NCBI GenBank assembly: GCA_934635515.1
Contig: CAKTZK010000010.1
Location: forward strand, 1 to 29,936
Direction of reading: 5' to 3'
DNA length: 29,936 bases
DNA from: an uncultured Oscillospiraceae bacterium
Lineage (GTDB): Bacteria > Bacillota_A > Clostridia > Oscillospirales > Oscillospiraceae
Positions 15,354 through 22,455 of the stretch are shown in pieces. The position numbers were made by a program, and so were the translations under genes. Position 1 is the stretch's first letter. The number at the start of each line of letters is the position of its first letter. The notes below the pieces were generated by a model. The model did no database searches. It saw only the letters and a list, made by a program, of their open reading frames with translations, and had not been told where the DNA came from.

Positions 15354-15458
15354 ATGTCCAGCAAGAACACCAATAAGCTGAATGTGCCCCAGGCCCGTGC
15401 CGCTATGGATAAGTTTAAGATGGAAGCCGCCAACGAGGAGGATGTGTATCCACCTTAA
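15354..15458 (+). pseudogene. Alpha/beta-type small acid-soluble spore protein, cut by ICE insertion
   Basis: The first about 28 residues, ending KLNVPQARAAMDKFKMEAANE, are the standard N-terminus of alpha/beta-type SASPs, which coat spore DNA. In intact members this runs on into (I/L)GV and the GxxTSREAGSVGG core. Here that is missing: six foreign codons (about EDVYPP) and a TAA follow. The ATG at 15354 has an AAAGGAG site and a SigG-like promoter. The break coincides with the end of a conjugative element carrying a serine recombinase. The missing 3' half should lie at the far end of the element, outside the window. Confidence 0.85.
15430..15445. other. Left attachment junction (attL) of the ICE
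   Basis: SASP similarity ends at codon 28 (15437) within GAGGAGGATG. Large serine recombinases of the TnpX/TndX group exchange strands at a central GA dinucleotide, and several GA steps lie here. The exact base cannot be fixed without the right end or an empty site. Confidence 0.65.
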
Positions 15459-15497
15459 AGAATTTTTGCAAACCCCGATTTTTGGCTTAAACACTGG

Positions 15498-15528
15498 AAA
15501 AATGACTTTTCGCAAAATGTCATTTTTT
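15498..15528. terminator. Terminator near the ICE left end
   Basis: An AAAAATGAC/GTCATTTTT stem (15498-15506 with 15519-15527) with T-runs on both strands. It lies about 50 bases after the recombinase stop and would also stop SASP transcription from entering the element. Confidence 0.65.
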
Positions 15529-15579
15529 GAGGTAAAAACACCAAATCTGTAAAGGCTTTTTTCTTCAAAGTAAATATTT

Positions 15580-17277
15580 TTACATCCCCGCTGCGTAGAC
15601 GGCTTCTTCACGATCTCTATTTGCCTGCATTTCACGCAGGTTGTCCCCCGAAACTTCTCCGATAAAGCGGTAGAAAATTCGGATGCTTTGCCGGTATGGG
15701 GTGCGCGGCCCGGCGACCTTTCTGCCCTCCGGCAGGATCTTTTCCCCGATCTCAATGCGCTCGATAAAGGCGTGCAGCATATCCCGGTCCAGCTTTTCTA
15801 CACAGGTGTACTTCTTAGCCAGGTCAAAAAACAGCCCGTAGGCGCTGCGTATCTCCTTGGCCGTGGTCTCGCCCTCCACCAGCTTCTTGCGCCGGGCGGC
15901 CAGCTCCTCGATCTCCGCGCCGAACTTCTTGACCATCTCCCCGTGGATGTCGTCACTGAGCATCCCGGCGATGTTGTCGCGGTAGGAGCGCTCGATCATC
16001 TTCTTGAGGCGCAGGGTCTGCTTGTCGATGCTCTCGATCTGCGTGGCCGGGTCGGCCCCACCCAGGGAGGCGTTGGCCTGCTCGATGGCGCTCTCCGTGA
16101 TGGCACGGATCCCGTCATCGTCAAAGGACAGGAGCTTGTTGAGATCACGGCGCACCACCTCCATCAAATCATCGTAGCGGATACGCGCCCCATGCGCACA
16201 TCGGTGCTGCGCCCGGGAGGTCAGATTGTTGCACACCAGATACCAGTATTTTTCCCGCTCTCCGTTGTAGACAGAGCCGCCGGAGCACATGGCCGCGCCG
16301 CAGCAGGCGCAGTAGGCAATGCCGCCGAAAATGCTGTGGCGGAAGGCCGGGTTTGCGCCGTTGGCCTTGGTGTTCTCGCCCATGAAATGGGCCGCCAGGT
16401 CAAACTGCTCCTGGGACACCAGCGCCTGGTGGGTGTCCTTCGTAAACACCCATTCGTCCTCCGGCACAAGGACCTTCTTCTTGGACTTCACGCTGACCTT
16501 ACGGCTTTTCCCCAGCAGGGTGTGGCCCAGGTAGACCCGATTGCGCAGGATTCGCTTGACCGTGGTGTAGTTCCACTCATCGGAGGCCCGGCGGGCGCCC
16601 CGCTCGGTGAAGTTGTCCCGGCACTCCACCCGGTATTTCAGCGGCGGCATGATGCATGATTCGTTAAGCCGGAGGGCAATGCTGCGACAGGACTGGCCGG
16701 AGGCCGCCAGGTCGAAGATCATCTTCACTACCGGGGCGGTGTTCTCGTCCGGCACAAGCTGGTCCGTAGTGCGCTCCGCCTTGCGGTAGCCGTAGGGCGG
16801 GCAGGCTACATACTTGCCGTTGTTGCGCTTGGTGTTCAGCGTCTGCTTGACCTTGCGGGAGGTGTCCCGCAGGTAGACATCGTTCATAGCAAACTGAAAC
16901 GGTGCCATGAGGTTGTCTTCCTCCGAGTCAAAGTTGCTGCCCGGGGCCAGATAGTGGATGCCGTGCTCGGGAAAATAGCGCTCCGCATAGTGGCTGGATT
17001 CCGTCATGTCACGGCCCAGGCGGGACAGGTCCTTGGTGATGACCATGTTGGCCTTGCCGGTTTTGAGGTGCTCCAGCATAGCCTGGAAGCCAGGCCGTTC
17101 AAAGTTGCCGCCGGAGTAGCCGTCGTCGGCAAATTCCTTCACTAAAATAATTCCATGTTTTTCGCAGTACTCCCGCACGATGGTGCGCTGGTTGGTAATA
17201 CTGGCCGACTCGCCGTACTTCCGTTCTTCGTCGGAAAGACGGTAGTAGGCGTCTGCTAATTGAATGTGGTTCCTCAT
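15580..17277 (-). CDS. Large serine recombinase (ICE integrase/excisionase, TnpX/TndX-like)
   Basis: A 565-residue site-specific recombinase that integrates and excises the element through a 5'-phosphoserine intermediate. Domains: resolvase catalytic domain (residues about 5-150) with nucleophile Ser15 in AYYRLSDEE and the KDLSRLGRD motif at 82-90; 'recombinase' domain (about 160-270) with PPYGYRK and NRVYLGH; zinc ribbon with cysteines at 323, 326, 349 and 360; a coiled-coil (about 415-470); and a C-terminal DUF4368-like tail with IERIEIGEK. Length is in the usual 500-600 range and it looks intact. Start is ATG 17277 with AAGGAGG five bases upstream. It is the element's leftmost gene, 140 bases from the SASP junction, as expected for an integrase. 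Confidence 0.96.
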   Translation of the reverse strand: MRNHIQLADAYYRLSDEERKYGESASITNQRTIVREYCEKHGIILVKEFADDGYSGGNFERPGFQAMLEHLKTGKANMVITKDLSRLGRDMTESSHYAERYFPEHGIHYLAPGSNFDSEEDNLMAPFQFAMNDVYLRDTSRKVKQTLNTKRNNGKYVACPPYGYRKAERTTDQLVPDENTAPVVKMIFDLAASGQSCRSIALRLNESCIMPPLKYRVECRDNFTERGARRASDEWNYTTVKRILRNRVYLGHTLLGKSRKVSVKSKKKVLVPEDEWVFTKDTHQALVSQEQFDLAAHFMGENTKANGANPAFRHSIFGGIAYCACCGAAMCSGGSVYNGEREKYWYLVCNNLTSRAQHRCAHGARIRYDDLMEVVRRDLNKLLSFDDDGIRAITESAIEQANASLGGADPATQIESIDKQTLRLKKMIERSYRDNIAGMLSDDIHGEMVKKFGAEIEELAARRKKLVEGETTAKEIRSAYGLFFDLAKKYTCVEKLDRDMLHAFIERIEIGEKILPEGRKVAGPRTPYRQSIRIFYRFIGEVSGDNLREMQANRDREEAVYAAGM

Positions 17278-17313
17278 GTTTCCTCCTTCCCGGAACCACT
17301 CATTTACGGCTCC

Positions 17314-17343
17314 ATTATACCATATCCGGGGCCTGTCCGTCAA
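17314..17343 (-). promoter_or_regulatory. Promoter of the serine recombinase
   Basis: On the - strand, TTGACG (17343-17338), an 18-base spacer and consensus TATAAT (17319-17314). The -10 box contains the stop codon of the upstream TnpW-like gene. Confidence 0.75.
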
Positions 17344-17473
17344 AATTTGCGGCCTGCTTCCCGGTGAAAATGATTTCCTCCGTTACCACTTCCTGGATGG
17401 TTTTTGTACCCGTGAATACCCGCTCCACCACATAGGTGGCCGCACCGATCTGCTGCTCATTTTTGTTCTCCAA
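17315..17473 (-). CDS. TnpW-like small element protein
   Basis: A 52-residue protein not visible from ATG starts. It begins with TTG at 17473, seven bases after GGAGGTG, and reads MENKNEQQIGAATYVV, then ERVFTGTKTIQEVVTEEII. This matches the short TnpW-family proteins found beside the recombinase in Tn4451-like elements (pattern I-G-x-T-Y-x-V..F...T..E...). Its role is unknown. It ends inside the -10 box of the recombinase promoter, so reading through this gene would affect recombinase transcription. The identity rests on pattern and position. Confidence 0.65.
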   Translation of the reverse strand: MENKNEQQIGAATYVVERVFTGTKTIQEVVTEEIIFTGKQAANFDGQAPDMV

Positions 17474-17591
17474 GTTCTTCCACCTCCGCTATCATTATGA
17501 ACGCTTCTTTTCCGCTTTAACCAAAAAGCCGCCGAGCATACAGGCAAAACATTTTGTCCGCAAGCTCCACGGCTCTGCATTTTGACTTGTT

Positions 17592-17726
17592 TTATCGTGA
17601 GCAGAACAGGCGGCTGGTGGCTGCCAGCCTCACGGGAATCTCACCCCGGCCCATGCTGATGGGTGCGCCGCGCAATGCTTTGAGGGCGTCCAATGCGGGA
17701 GTATCTTTAAGGGTGCCGGTGGTCAT
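17592..17726 (-). CDS. 44-residue open frame, doubtful
   Basis: An ATG frame whose start overlaps the stop of the 96-codon frame before it (ATGA). It contains LDALKALRGAPISMGRG and ends in an arginine-rich tail. I know no family. No ribosome site of its own is visible, so it would depend on coupling. It may be a relic of a larger gene. Confidence 0.25.
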   Translation of the reverse strand: MTTGTLKDTPALDALKALRGAPISMGRGEIPVRLAATSRLFCSR

Positions 17727-18013
17727 GGCCCACAGAATGCCACTCTGTTTTTGAAAAACGCCTGTGTCGCTCCCTCCTGCCCGGAGATCATGGCGGGCGT
17801 CCTCCCTCGGCTCGCACCGGCACGAATGTACCCGTCTGCTCTATGCAGCGCCGCCGCAGCAGCGCTCTTTTCAAGGTGCAGTCTCGGCTCTTTATCAGCC
17901 TGCACCAGCCACCAACCCCTTGATGGCTGATGCACACGCATAAAGAAACCCTTGGCCGTTCGGTGCAAATCCGGCCTGTCTTTCTGTAATAATTTTACAC
18001 GATTTTTGCCCAT
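17723..18013 (-). CDS. 96-residue open frame in the ICE accessory stretch, doubtful
   Basis: It starts MGKNRVKLLQKDRPDLHRTA with a GGGGGG stretch about five bases before the ATG. The N-terminal 12 codons and the leader are duplicated upstream of the Spo0A-C gene. The rest is basic and low in recognisable features. The repeated start context argues that this is a real translation start or a conserved RNA. The frame competing with it in the same stretch (17895-18263) has no such signal. The region 17473-18288 otherwise holds no gene I recognise. Confidence 0.3.
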   Translation of the reverse strand: MGKNRVKLLQKDRPDLHRTAKGFFMRVHQPSRGWWLVQADKEPRLHLEKSAAAAALHRADGYIRAGASRGRTPAMISGQEGATQAFFKNRVAFCGP

Positions 18014-18086
18014 TTGTGCCCCCCGTTCGTTCTACAATGGCCGACACAAACAGGACGAGACTTGTATCGTTCCGTCGATTTTTTAG
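17978..18086 (-). repeat. 108-bp duplicated leader module, copy A
   Basis: About 80 percent identical by eye to 18744-18851. Read on the - strand both copies contain GTCGGCCATTGTAGAACGAAC, a short variable gap, CACAAATGG, and then an ATG frame MxKNRVKxLQKD. The GGCCATT and AATGGCC arms could form a hairpin over the start codon. Confidence 0.8.
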
Positions 18087-18177
18087 GCCATACCCGCTTT
18101 TCAAATGAGCCCTTATGGCAGCAAAACACTCCACCCGCCCTGCACTGAACAGGACGAGGGGAGCGTTTTTATAATCC

Positions 18178-18192
18178 GTCTCAAATTGAAAC
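18178..18192. repeat. GTCTCAAATTGAGAC palindrome, copy 1 (one mismatch)
   Basis: GTCTCAAATTGAAAC. It is embedded in a longer match with the copy at 29812: both read TGTGTYTCAATTTGAGACGG on the - strand. Confidence 0.75.
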
Positions 18193-18287
18193 ACATTACA
18201 GAATGGCGCTGTCACGCGCATAAAAACTGCGGCGGCGATGCGGAAAGGAAAAAAGTACATCACCGCCGCCGAAACAGGGGAAGCGTT

Positions 18288-18656
18288 TTAGGCACTGCTG
18301 CGGAGGTAGGCTGCCAGCATATCAATGAACTGCGTATTTGTCGGCGGCTGTGACAGCGGATGCCCCGCGATGCGTTCCAGCAAGCCGTGGTCCGGCTGCC
18401 GCCAACAAGCCTGCACCAGGGTGCGCAGGTTTCGCTCCACGCAGCCGCTTGAGGTGTGGAAGTGCTGCGCTGTCTGCCGGTACAGCCGCTTTGTGATCAG
18501 CAAAATACACTCCGGCTTTTCCCGAACCTGCTCCAGCATATATACTGTATAGTAAAACCCCGACAGTTTCCCGGATAAACCCAAAAGACGCAGCAATCGT
18601 TCAGCGTCCAAAGTTCCATTCTTTTCGAGGTCCGAAACATAATAAACTAACGGCAC
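18288..18656 (-). CDS. Stand-alone Spo0A C-terminal-domain protein
   Basis: A 122-residue protein that is essentially the DNA-binding effector domain of the sporulation master regulator Spo0A without its receiver domain. Residues about 23-120 follow Spo0A-C in order: LLGLSGKLSGFYYTVYML (Spo0A LxIGVPAHIKGYxYLRDAI), CILLITKRLYRQTAQHF (SITKVLYPDIAKKF), the recognition region TSSGCVERNLRTLVQACW (TTASRVERAIRHAIEVAW), and PPTNTQFIDMLAAYLR (KPTNSEFIAMVADKLR). With no phospho-receiver it cannot be switched by the phosphorelay in the usual way. It may bind 0A-like boxes in the element or host, or form dimers with host Spo0A. Start is GTG 18656, with AGGAGGAG four to seven bases upstream. Confidence 0.85.
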   Translation of the reverse strand: MPLVYYVSDLEKNGTLDAERLLRLLGLSGKLSGFYYTVYMLEQVREKPECILLITKRLYRQTAQHFHTSSGCVERNLRTLVQACWRQPDHGLLERIAGHPLSQPPTNTQFIDMLAAYLRSSA

Positions 18657-18704
18657 TGATACTCCTCCTGTCCTTGTGTATTTTGGCGTCTAGAGAACTG
18701 TCCG

Positions 18705-18779
18705 TTACGGCGGAGCTCTTGCAGTCCGACGCAGCGCCGCTTGGTCTTTCTGTAATGATTTTACACGATTTTTGGCCAT
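18705..18779 (-). CDS. 24-residue leader frame upstream of the Spo0A-C gene
   Basis: It reads MAKNRVKSLQKDQAALRRTA and ends 49 bases before the Spo0A-C start. The first 12 residues and the leader match the 96-codon frame at 18013. An AGGACAC sequence is the only ribosome-site candidate. It could be a leader peptide or the remnant of a duplication. Confidence 0.3.
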   Translation of the reverse strand: MAKNRVKSLQKDQAALRRTARAPP

Positions 18780-18851
18780 TTGTGTCCTATGTTCGTTCTA
18801 CAATGGCCGACGCAAATATGACGGGTTTCGTATGAAATTGTCGATTTTCAG
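18744..18851 (-). repeat. 108-bp duplicated leader module, copy B
   Basis: Second copy of the 17978-18086 module, placed directly upstream of the Spo0A-C gene. It includes TTGTCGATTTT at 18838-18848, one base from the Spo0A box core TGTCGAA. Confidence 0.8.
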
Positions 18852-18895
18852 TTTAAGCAATATCGTCTCCTTTGCAAATGCGTCTTTATGCGGTC

Positions 18896-18938
18896 AAAAA
18901 AACTCCGGCCCTTGGTTCCCCAAAGGGTCGGAGTTTCT
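18896..18938 (-). terminator. Terminator of the surface-protein gene
   Basis: On the - strand, an ACTCCGACCC/GGGCCGGAGT stem (18934-18925 with 18911-18902) is followed by seven T. It separates the surface-protein transcript from the Spo0A-C unit. Confidence 0.85.
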
Positions 18939-18984
18939 TTTATTGTTTTTCAGTAGGCGTTTCCAGTCTCTTTATGCAGAGAGC

Positions 18985-21918
18985 TTACTCCTCCCGCTCC
19001 TTACGCTTCAGGACGAAGGCTGCGGCGAGGGCCGCCACGGGCAGGGCGATGACCCAAACCAGCACGCCGGTATCGCCGGTGGCGGGGGTACCTGCGCCGT
19101 TATCATCGGGCAGGAGACTCTCGTTGGTGCTGCGGCAGAGCTTCACAGCGTCCTTGCCCAGAGGATCGTCGGTGCGGTTGTGGTTGGCTTTCCAGTCGCA
19201 CCCCCGGACAGTAGGGCCTTTCATCAGCGTCCCATCGTTTGCATAGAGATACAGCGTATTCGTGTCCCGCATGTTAATCTCCATTTTTGAGGTGTTAAAG
19301 TAGATCGTGCCGTCCTTTTCGGTCAGGTTTGCGAACTGATTTGTGTCCACATACTGCACGGCGGCAATTCCCTTGGTCGCACCGCAGTCGGCGGCATAGA
19401 TGTTATTGGAAATATTGTCAAATTTATTCAGGCTGCGATAGTATCCGATGATGCCGCCCACATTTTCCTGGCCGCTGACCTTGCCGGAGAAGGTGTTCCC
19501 CGTCAGCGAATAGCTGTCCCACGCCTGGGCCACATATTCGTCGCCGCCGAGAATGCCGCCCACATTCTTCACGCCCGAAACCGTTCCCGTTGCCACGCAG
19601 TTTTCAATGGTGATACGGACACCGTTAGGGGCAGAAGCATTGGCATTGTAACCGCCGCCCACGATGCCGCCGGCATATTCGCCTATGGCCGTCACCGTAC
19701 CGTTAAAGGTGCAGTTGCGTACATCGCAAACGCCCAGTGCATTGTCCCGAGTCGCTATAATGCCGCCCACATAGTTGACGCCCTTGACCTCCGCGTAGCT
19801 GACGCAGTTTTCGATCGTCCCCAGCATACGCCCGGCAAAGGAGCCAATCTCGCTCTGGGTGCCGTCATAGCCGATCACTACGCCTTTTTCCACCGTGCAG
19901 TTGCGAATGGTCACCACAAAGGTCGCGCTGCACCCGGCATAAATATTGGTATTTATATTGGAGCCAATCAACCCCGCCTTTAGAGTCTTGGTGCCGCTTT
20001 TCAAGGTCACATGGTCAATGACGATGGCGCTGCCGGAGAGGCCCACGCCCTCCAGGTTATTGACCAGTCCGTAGCCGTTGATCTCCTCGCCGTAGATGTT
20101 CAGGTTCCTGACCTCTGCGCCATTTACATAGCCCAGCAGCGGCAGACCGCCCTTAGGAACGGTGAGGGTCTTGCCGTTGCCGTCCAGGATGCCGGAGAAT
20201 GCGTTGAGGTTTTCACCCTTTTTGATGTCGTGGGTTCCATCCTTTGTGCAGCCCATGGGCGTCCAGTCCGCAGGCAGGGTAATGTCATTCATAAACTTAA
20301 AATACATCCCGCTGAAAGACAGCCCTTTTTCATTGACCAGATATTTCACCAGCTCCAATTCCTCTGCGGTATGGATCTGATAGGGGTTCTCTTTGGTGCC
20401 CGTCCCCTGGAACATATCGCCCATGATGCCGTCATAACTCTCATAAGTAATGCTCTGTGTCGCGGAGGAAACGGTCGTAGCCGTGACACCTGCGTTCTTG
20501 CTGGCCGTCAGAGTAACAGCGCAGTAGTAATAATAGGTCCCCGGCACCAGCTCTGTGGGAACGGCGAACTCCGACACATTCTCCTCACCCTTGACCACAA
20601 AGTCAGACTCGCCGATATAGACGCCGCCCATAGTGGAATTTATCGTGTTTTTGTACCACCTGCACACCGGCTTTTCAATGCCGTAGACATCCACATGGCT
20701 CTCCGAAGCGGTCAGAGTGAGCTGGCCGCCGATCTTGCAGGCGCCGCCGCCCGCAGGCCCGCTGACGGCAGGGGCGGTGATGGTGGTCGGATTCACCGTA
20801 ATAATACATTTTTCACTGTTCACAGCATAGCTCTCGCCGTCCACAGTATTCGTGACCTTGCAGTACACGCTGCCAAAATAGGAGTGATCGGTAGGAATAG
20901 TAAATACATTGCTCGTTGCACCGTCGATCATGGTGTCGCCGCTTGACCAATACCACTGATACGACAGCGCACCGCCATCAGCAGGAAGATTCGCGGCCAC
21001 GCTGATGGTCTTGCTGTCGCCCTTGCCGCATTCAACGGACGAAGCGGGCTGTGTTGTGATCTTCGGCATAGCTGCCGATACCACGGTCAAGGTGTAACGG
21101 CTGTCCACACCGTTGCCGTCCTTCCCCGTGTATTTTAGGTCAATCGGAATCATTAGCGGACCATTTTTCAGGCCGTTAACAGGCACAGTCACAGTGCATT
21201 TTCCTTTGCTAAGGGTCTCCGCATTCTCGCTGTTGTTTATGAAAACATTCGTCTGAGACGTCATATTTACGCCCAGATTGAGCGTGATCTCCGTGGTTCC
21301 CTTGGGGGCATAGACCGTGTACGCGTCTTTCGGCTGCCCGGCGTTGAACGAGGGCGACAGTTGGCAGCCCGTCACGGAAAGTCTATACAGGCTTGCACTG
21401 CGCCTTACATTCAGTGTAAATTCCTGTTTATCATCGTATTTGGTGTAGTCTCTACGATTTTTTGTGTAATCATTTGCAGTAGTCGCATCAACATAGCCAA
21501 CCACAAGCGTGTAGGTTGACAACGAACCAAAACTGTTTATGATCCACTCGTCTCCGGTCAATGCCGCTGTGTATTTATTTTCATATTTTTTGACAAATGC
21601 TCCGCTTGTTATGTGGCTGCCATCTTCAAATATTCCCACGGTCAACTTCTTGCCGTCTTTATCGGTTAAAGCTCCCGTTGCGGTCAGTGCCAGGGAGATT
21701 GTCCATGTTTCTGCATCATCTTCTCCACCTACCACTACATCAATCACTTTTTTCTCCTTGTTGTAGCTGAAAGTGGTAAAAGCAAATGGGTCTTCATCAT
21801 AGGTAAGCTCAAAATTGCTTACGGTAAACCCGCCCGCCTCATCTGCCAACACGCTCATAGGCAGCAGCGAGACCGCCAGCACCAGCGCCAGCAGCAGCGA
21901 TAAGATTCGTTTTTTCAT
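18985..21918 (-). CDS. Large cell-wall-anchored surface protein with GLUG-type beta-helix
   Basis: A 977-residue exported protein. Order: signal peptide 1-25 (cleavage after SVLA); a beta-rich N-terminal region; a cadherin-like beta-sandwich at about 175-280 (LYRLSVTGCQLSPSF to YTLTVVS); an Ig-like domain at about 284-376 (SYQWYWSSG, YCKVTNT); a second Ig-like region at about 380-495 (CRWYKN, YYYYCAV); a GTGTKENPYQI-type entry at 505-515; GLUG-like repeats at about 590-830 (NYVGGIIATRDN, EYAGGIVGGG, NVGGILGG, NVGGIIGYY); and a C-terminal sorting signal (PATGD at 945-949, hydrophobic stretch, KRKEREE). It is probably anchored by a sortase; the element encodes one near the right edge. It may be an adhesin for mating or host contact, or bind a corrinoid, since a cobalamin riboswitch precedes it. 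The ligand is unknown. Confidence 0.88.
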   Translation of the reverse strand: MKKRILSLLLALVLAVSLLPMSVLADEAGGFTVSNFELTYDEDPFAFTTFSYNKEKKVIDVVVGGEDDAETWTISLALTATGALTDKDGKKLTVGIFEDGSHITSGAFVKKYENKYTAALTGDEWIINSFGSLSTYTLVVGYVDATTANDYTKNRRDYTKYDDKQEFTLNVRRSASLYRLSVTGCQLSPSFNAGQPKDAYTVYAPKGTTEITLNLGVNMTSQTNVFINNSENAETLSKGKCTVTVPVNGLKNGPLMIPIDLKYTGKDGNGVDSRYTLTVVSAAMPKITTQPASSVECGKGDSKTISVAANLPADGGALSYQWYWSSGDTMIDGATSNVFTIPTDHSYFGSVYCKVTNTVDGESYAVNSEKCIITVNPTTITAPAVSGPAGGGACKIGGQLTLTASESHVDVYGIEKPVCRWYKNTINSTMGGVYIGESDFVVKGEENVSEFAVPTELVPGTYYYYCAVTLTASKNAGVTATTVSSATQSITYESYDGIMGDMFQGTGTKENPYQIHTAEELELVKYLVNEKGLSFSGMYFKFMNDITLPADWTPMGCTKDGTHDIKKGENLNAFSGILDGNGKTLTVPKGGLPLLGYVNGAEVRNLNIYGEEINGYGLVNNLEGVGLSGSAIVIDHVTLKSGTKTLKAGLIGSNINTNIYAGCSATFVVTIRNCTVEKGVVIGYDGTQSEIGSFAGRMLGTIENCVSYAEVKGVNYVGGIIATRDNALGVCDVRNCTFNGTVTAIGEYAGGIVGGGYNANASAPNGVRITIENCVATGTVSGVKNVGGILGGDEYVAQAWDSYSLTGNTFSGKVSGQENVGGIIGYYRSLNKFDNISNNIYAADCGATKGIAAVQYVDTNQFANLTEKDGTIYFNTSKMEINMRDTNTLYLYANDGTLMKGPTVRGCDWKANHNRTDDPLGKDAVKLCRSTNESLLPDDNGAGTPATGDTGVLVWVIALPVAALAAAFVLKRKEREE

Positions 21919-22000
21919 CTCTTTTTCCTTTCATTTGTTTACTATATTTGTGAACGCCCGGGGGCGCTTGCACACGGGGCGGGGCGCGGGGTAGGGTATT

Positions 22001-22096
22001 ACGGATCGCCACGGGCGCGGTGCGCCCTCGCAATGACAGAACTTGAAAGTTTTCCGTGTCATTCCGAGCCAGTGCGCACACTGGTGTGGGAATCCG
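22001..22096. repeat. Two copies of intergenic module b facing each other
   Basis: At 22056-22096 module b (TGTCATTCCGAGCCAG..GGAATCCG) is in direct orientation; at 22001-22038 it is inverted. They lie between the riboswitch terminator and the surface-protein start. The same family occurs in the chromosome at 6573 and 13101, so a host repeat has entered the element. Confidence 0.75.
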
Positions 22097-22205
22097 TTTT
22101 TCCTTGGAAAGCGGGGCGGAGGGGTCTGCCGTCCTCCCCCGCCCCGGCGGCTTGAAATGGCTATCATGCTTTCCATGGAAAGCATGAGGCAGTACTGCCT
22201 CGGCA

Positions 22206-22238
22206 AAAAATCACCCGGCCGCCATAGGCAGCCGGGTG
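22206..22238 (-). terminator. Expression-platform terminator of the cobalamin riboswitch
   Basis: On the - strand a CACCCGGC/GCCGGGTG stem (22238-22231 with 22219-22212) followed by ATTTTTTG. Confidence 0.9.
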
Positions 22239-22408
22239 AAGCGTTCGCATAACAGCTTTGGCCCCGGTACTGGCAGCGGCCCGGGAGCAGCGTCTTGCGT
22301 ATCTGGCTTAGCCGAATAAATCGGCATCACAGTGACCCTCTCGCGGGGATTTTCACCCCATTCCGCCGCCGGGATAAAACCGGCTCACGCTGTCCCGTTA
22401 TGTAGTTC
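22206..22408 (-). promoter_or_regulatory. Cobalamin riboswitch with terminator
   Basis: On the - strand the conserved core is plain: GGGGTGAAAATCCCC, then GGGTCACTGTGA, a GCCGA/TCGGC hairpin, and AAGCCAGATACGC. These are the hallmark blocks of the B12-binding aptamer. About 85 bases further is an intrinsic terminator (22206-22238), so B12 binding should stop transcription early. A promoter stands just before it. The first gene downstream is the 977-residue surface protein, about 290 bases beyond the terminator, and no other promoter is evident in between. Confidence 0.92.
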
Positions 22409-22414
22409 GAGTGC

Positions 22415-22443
22415 ATTGTACCACAGAATTTTCTATATTTCAA
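22415..22443 (-). promoter_or_regulatory. Promoter of the riboswitch transcript
   Basis: On the - strand, TTGAAA (22443-22438), a 17-base spacer and TACAAT (22420-22415), starting 13 bases after the C40 peptidase stop codon. Confidence 0.75.
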
Positions 22444-22455
22444 CAGGGAAAAACA

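Noticed and set aside
17895..18263. 122-codon - strand frame in the ICE accessory stretch
   Set aside because: Overlaps the better supported 96-codon frame and the duplicated module, shows no ribosome site and no domain; kept out as a gene.
20011..20946. + strand frame of 311 codons inside the surface-protein gene
   Set aside because: Antisense to a continuous gene with signal peptide, repeats and sorting signal.
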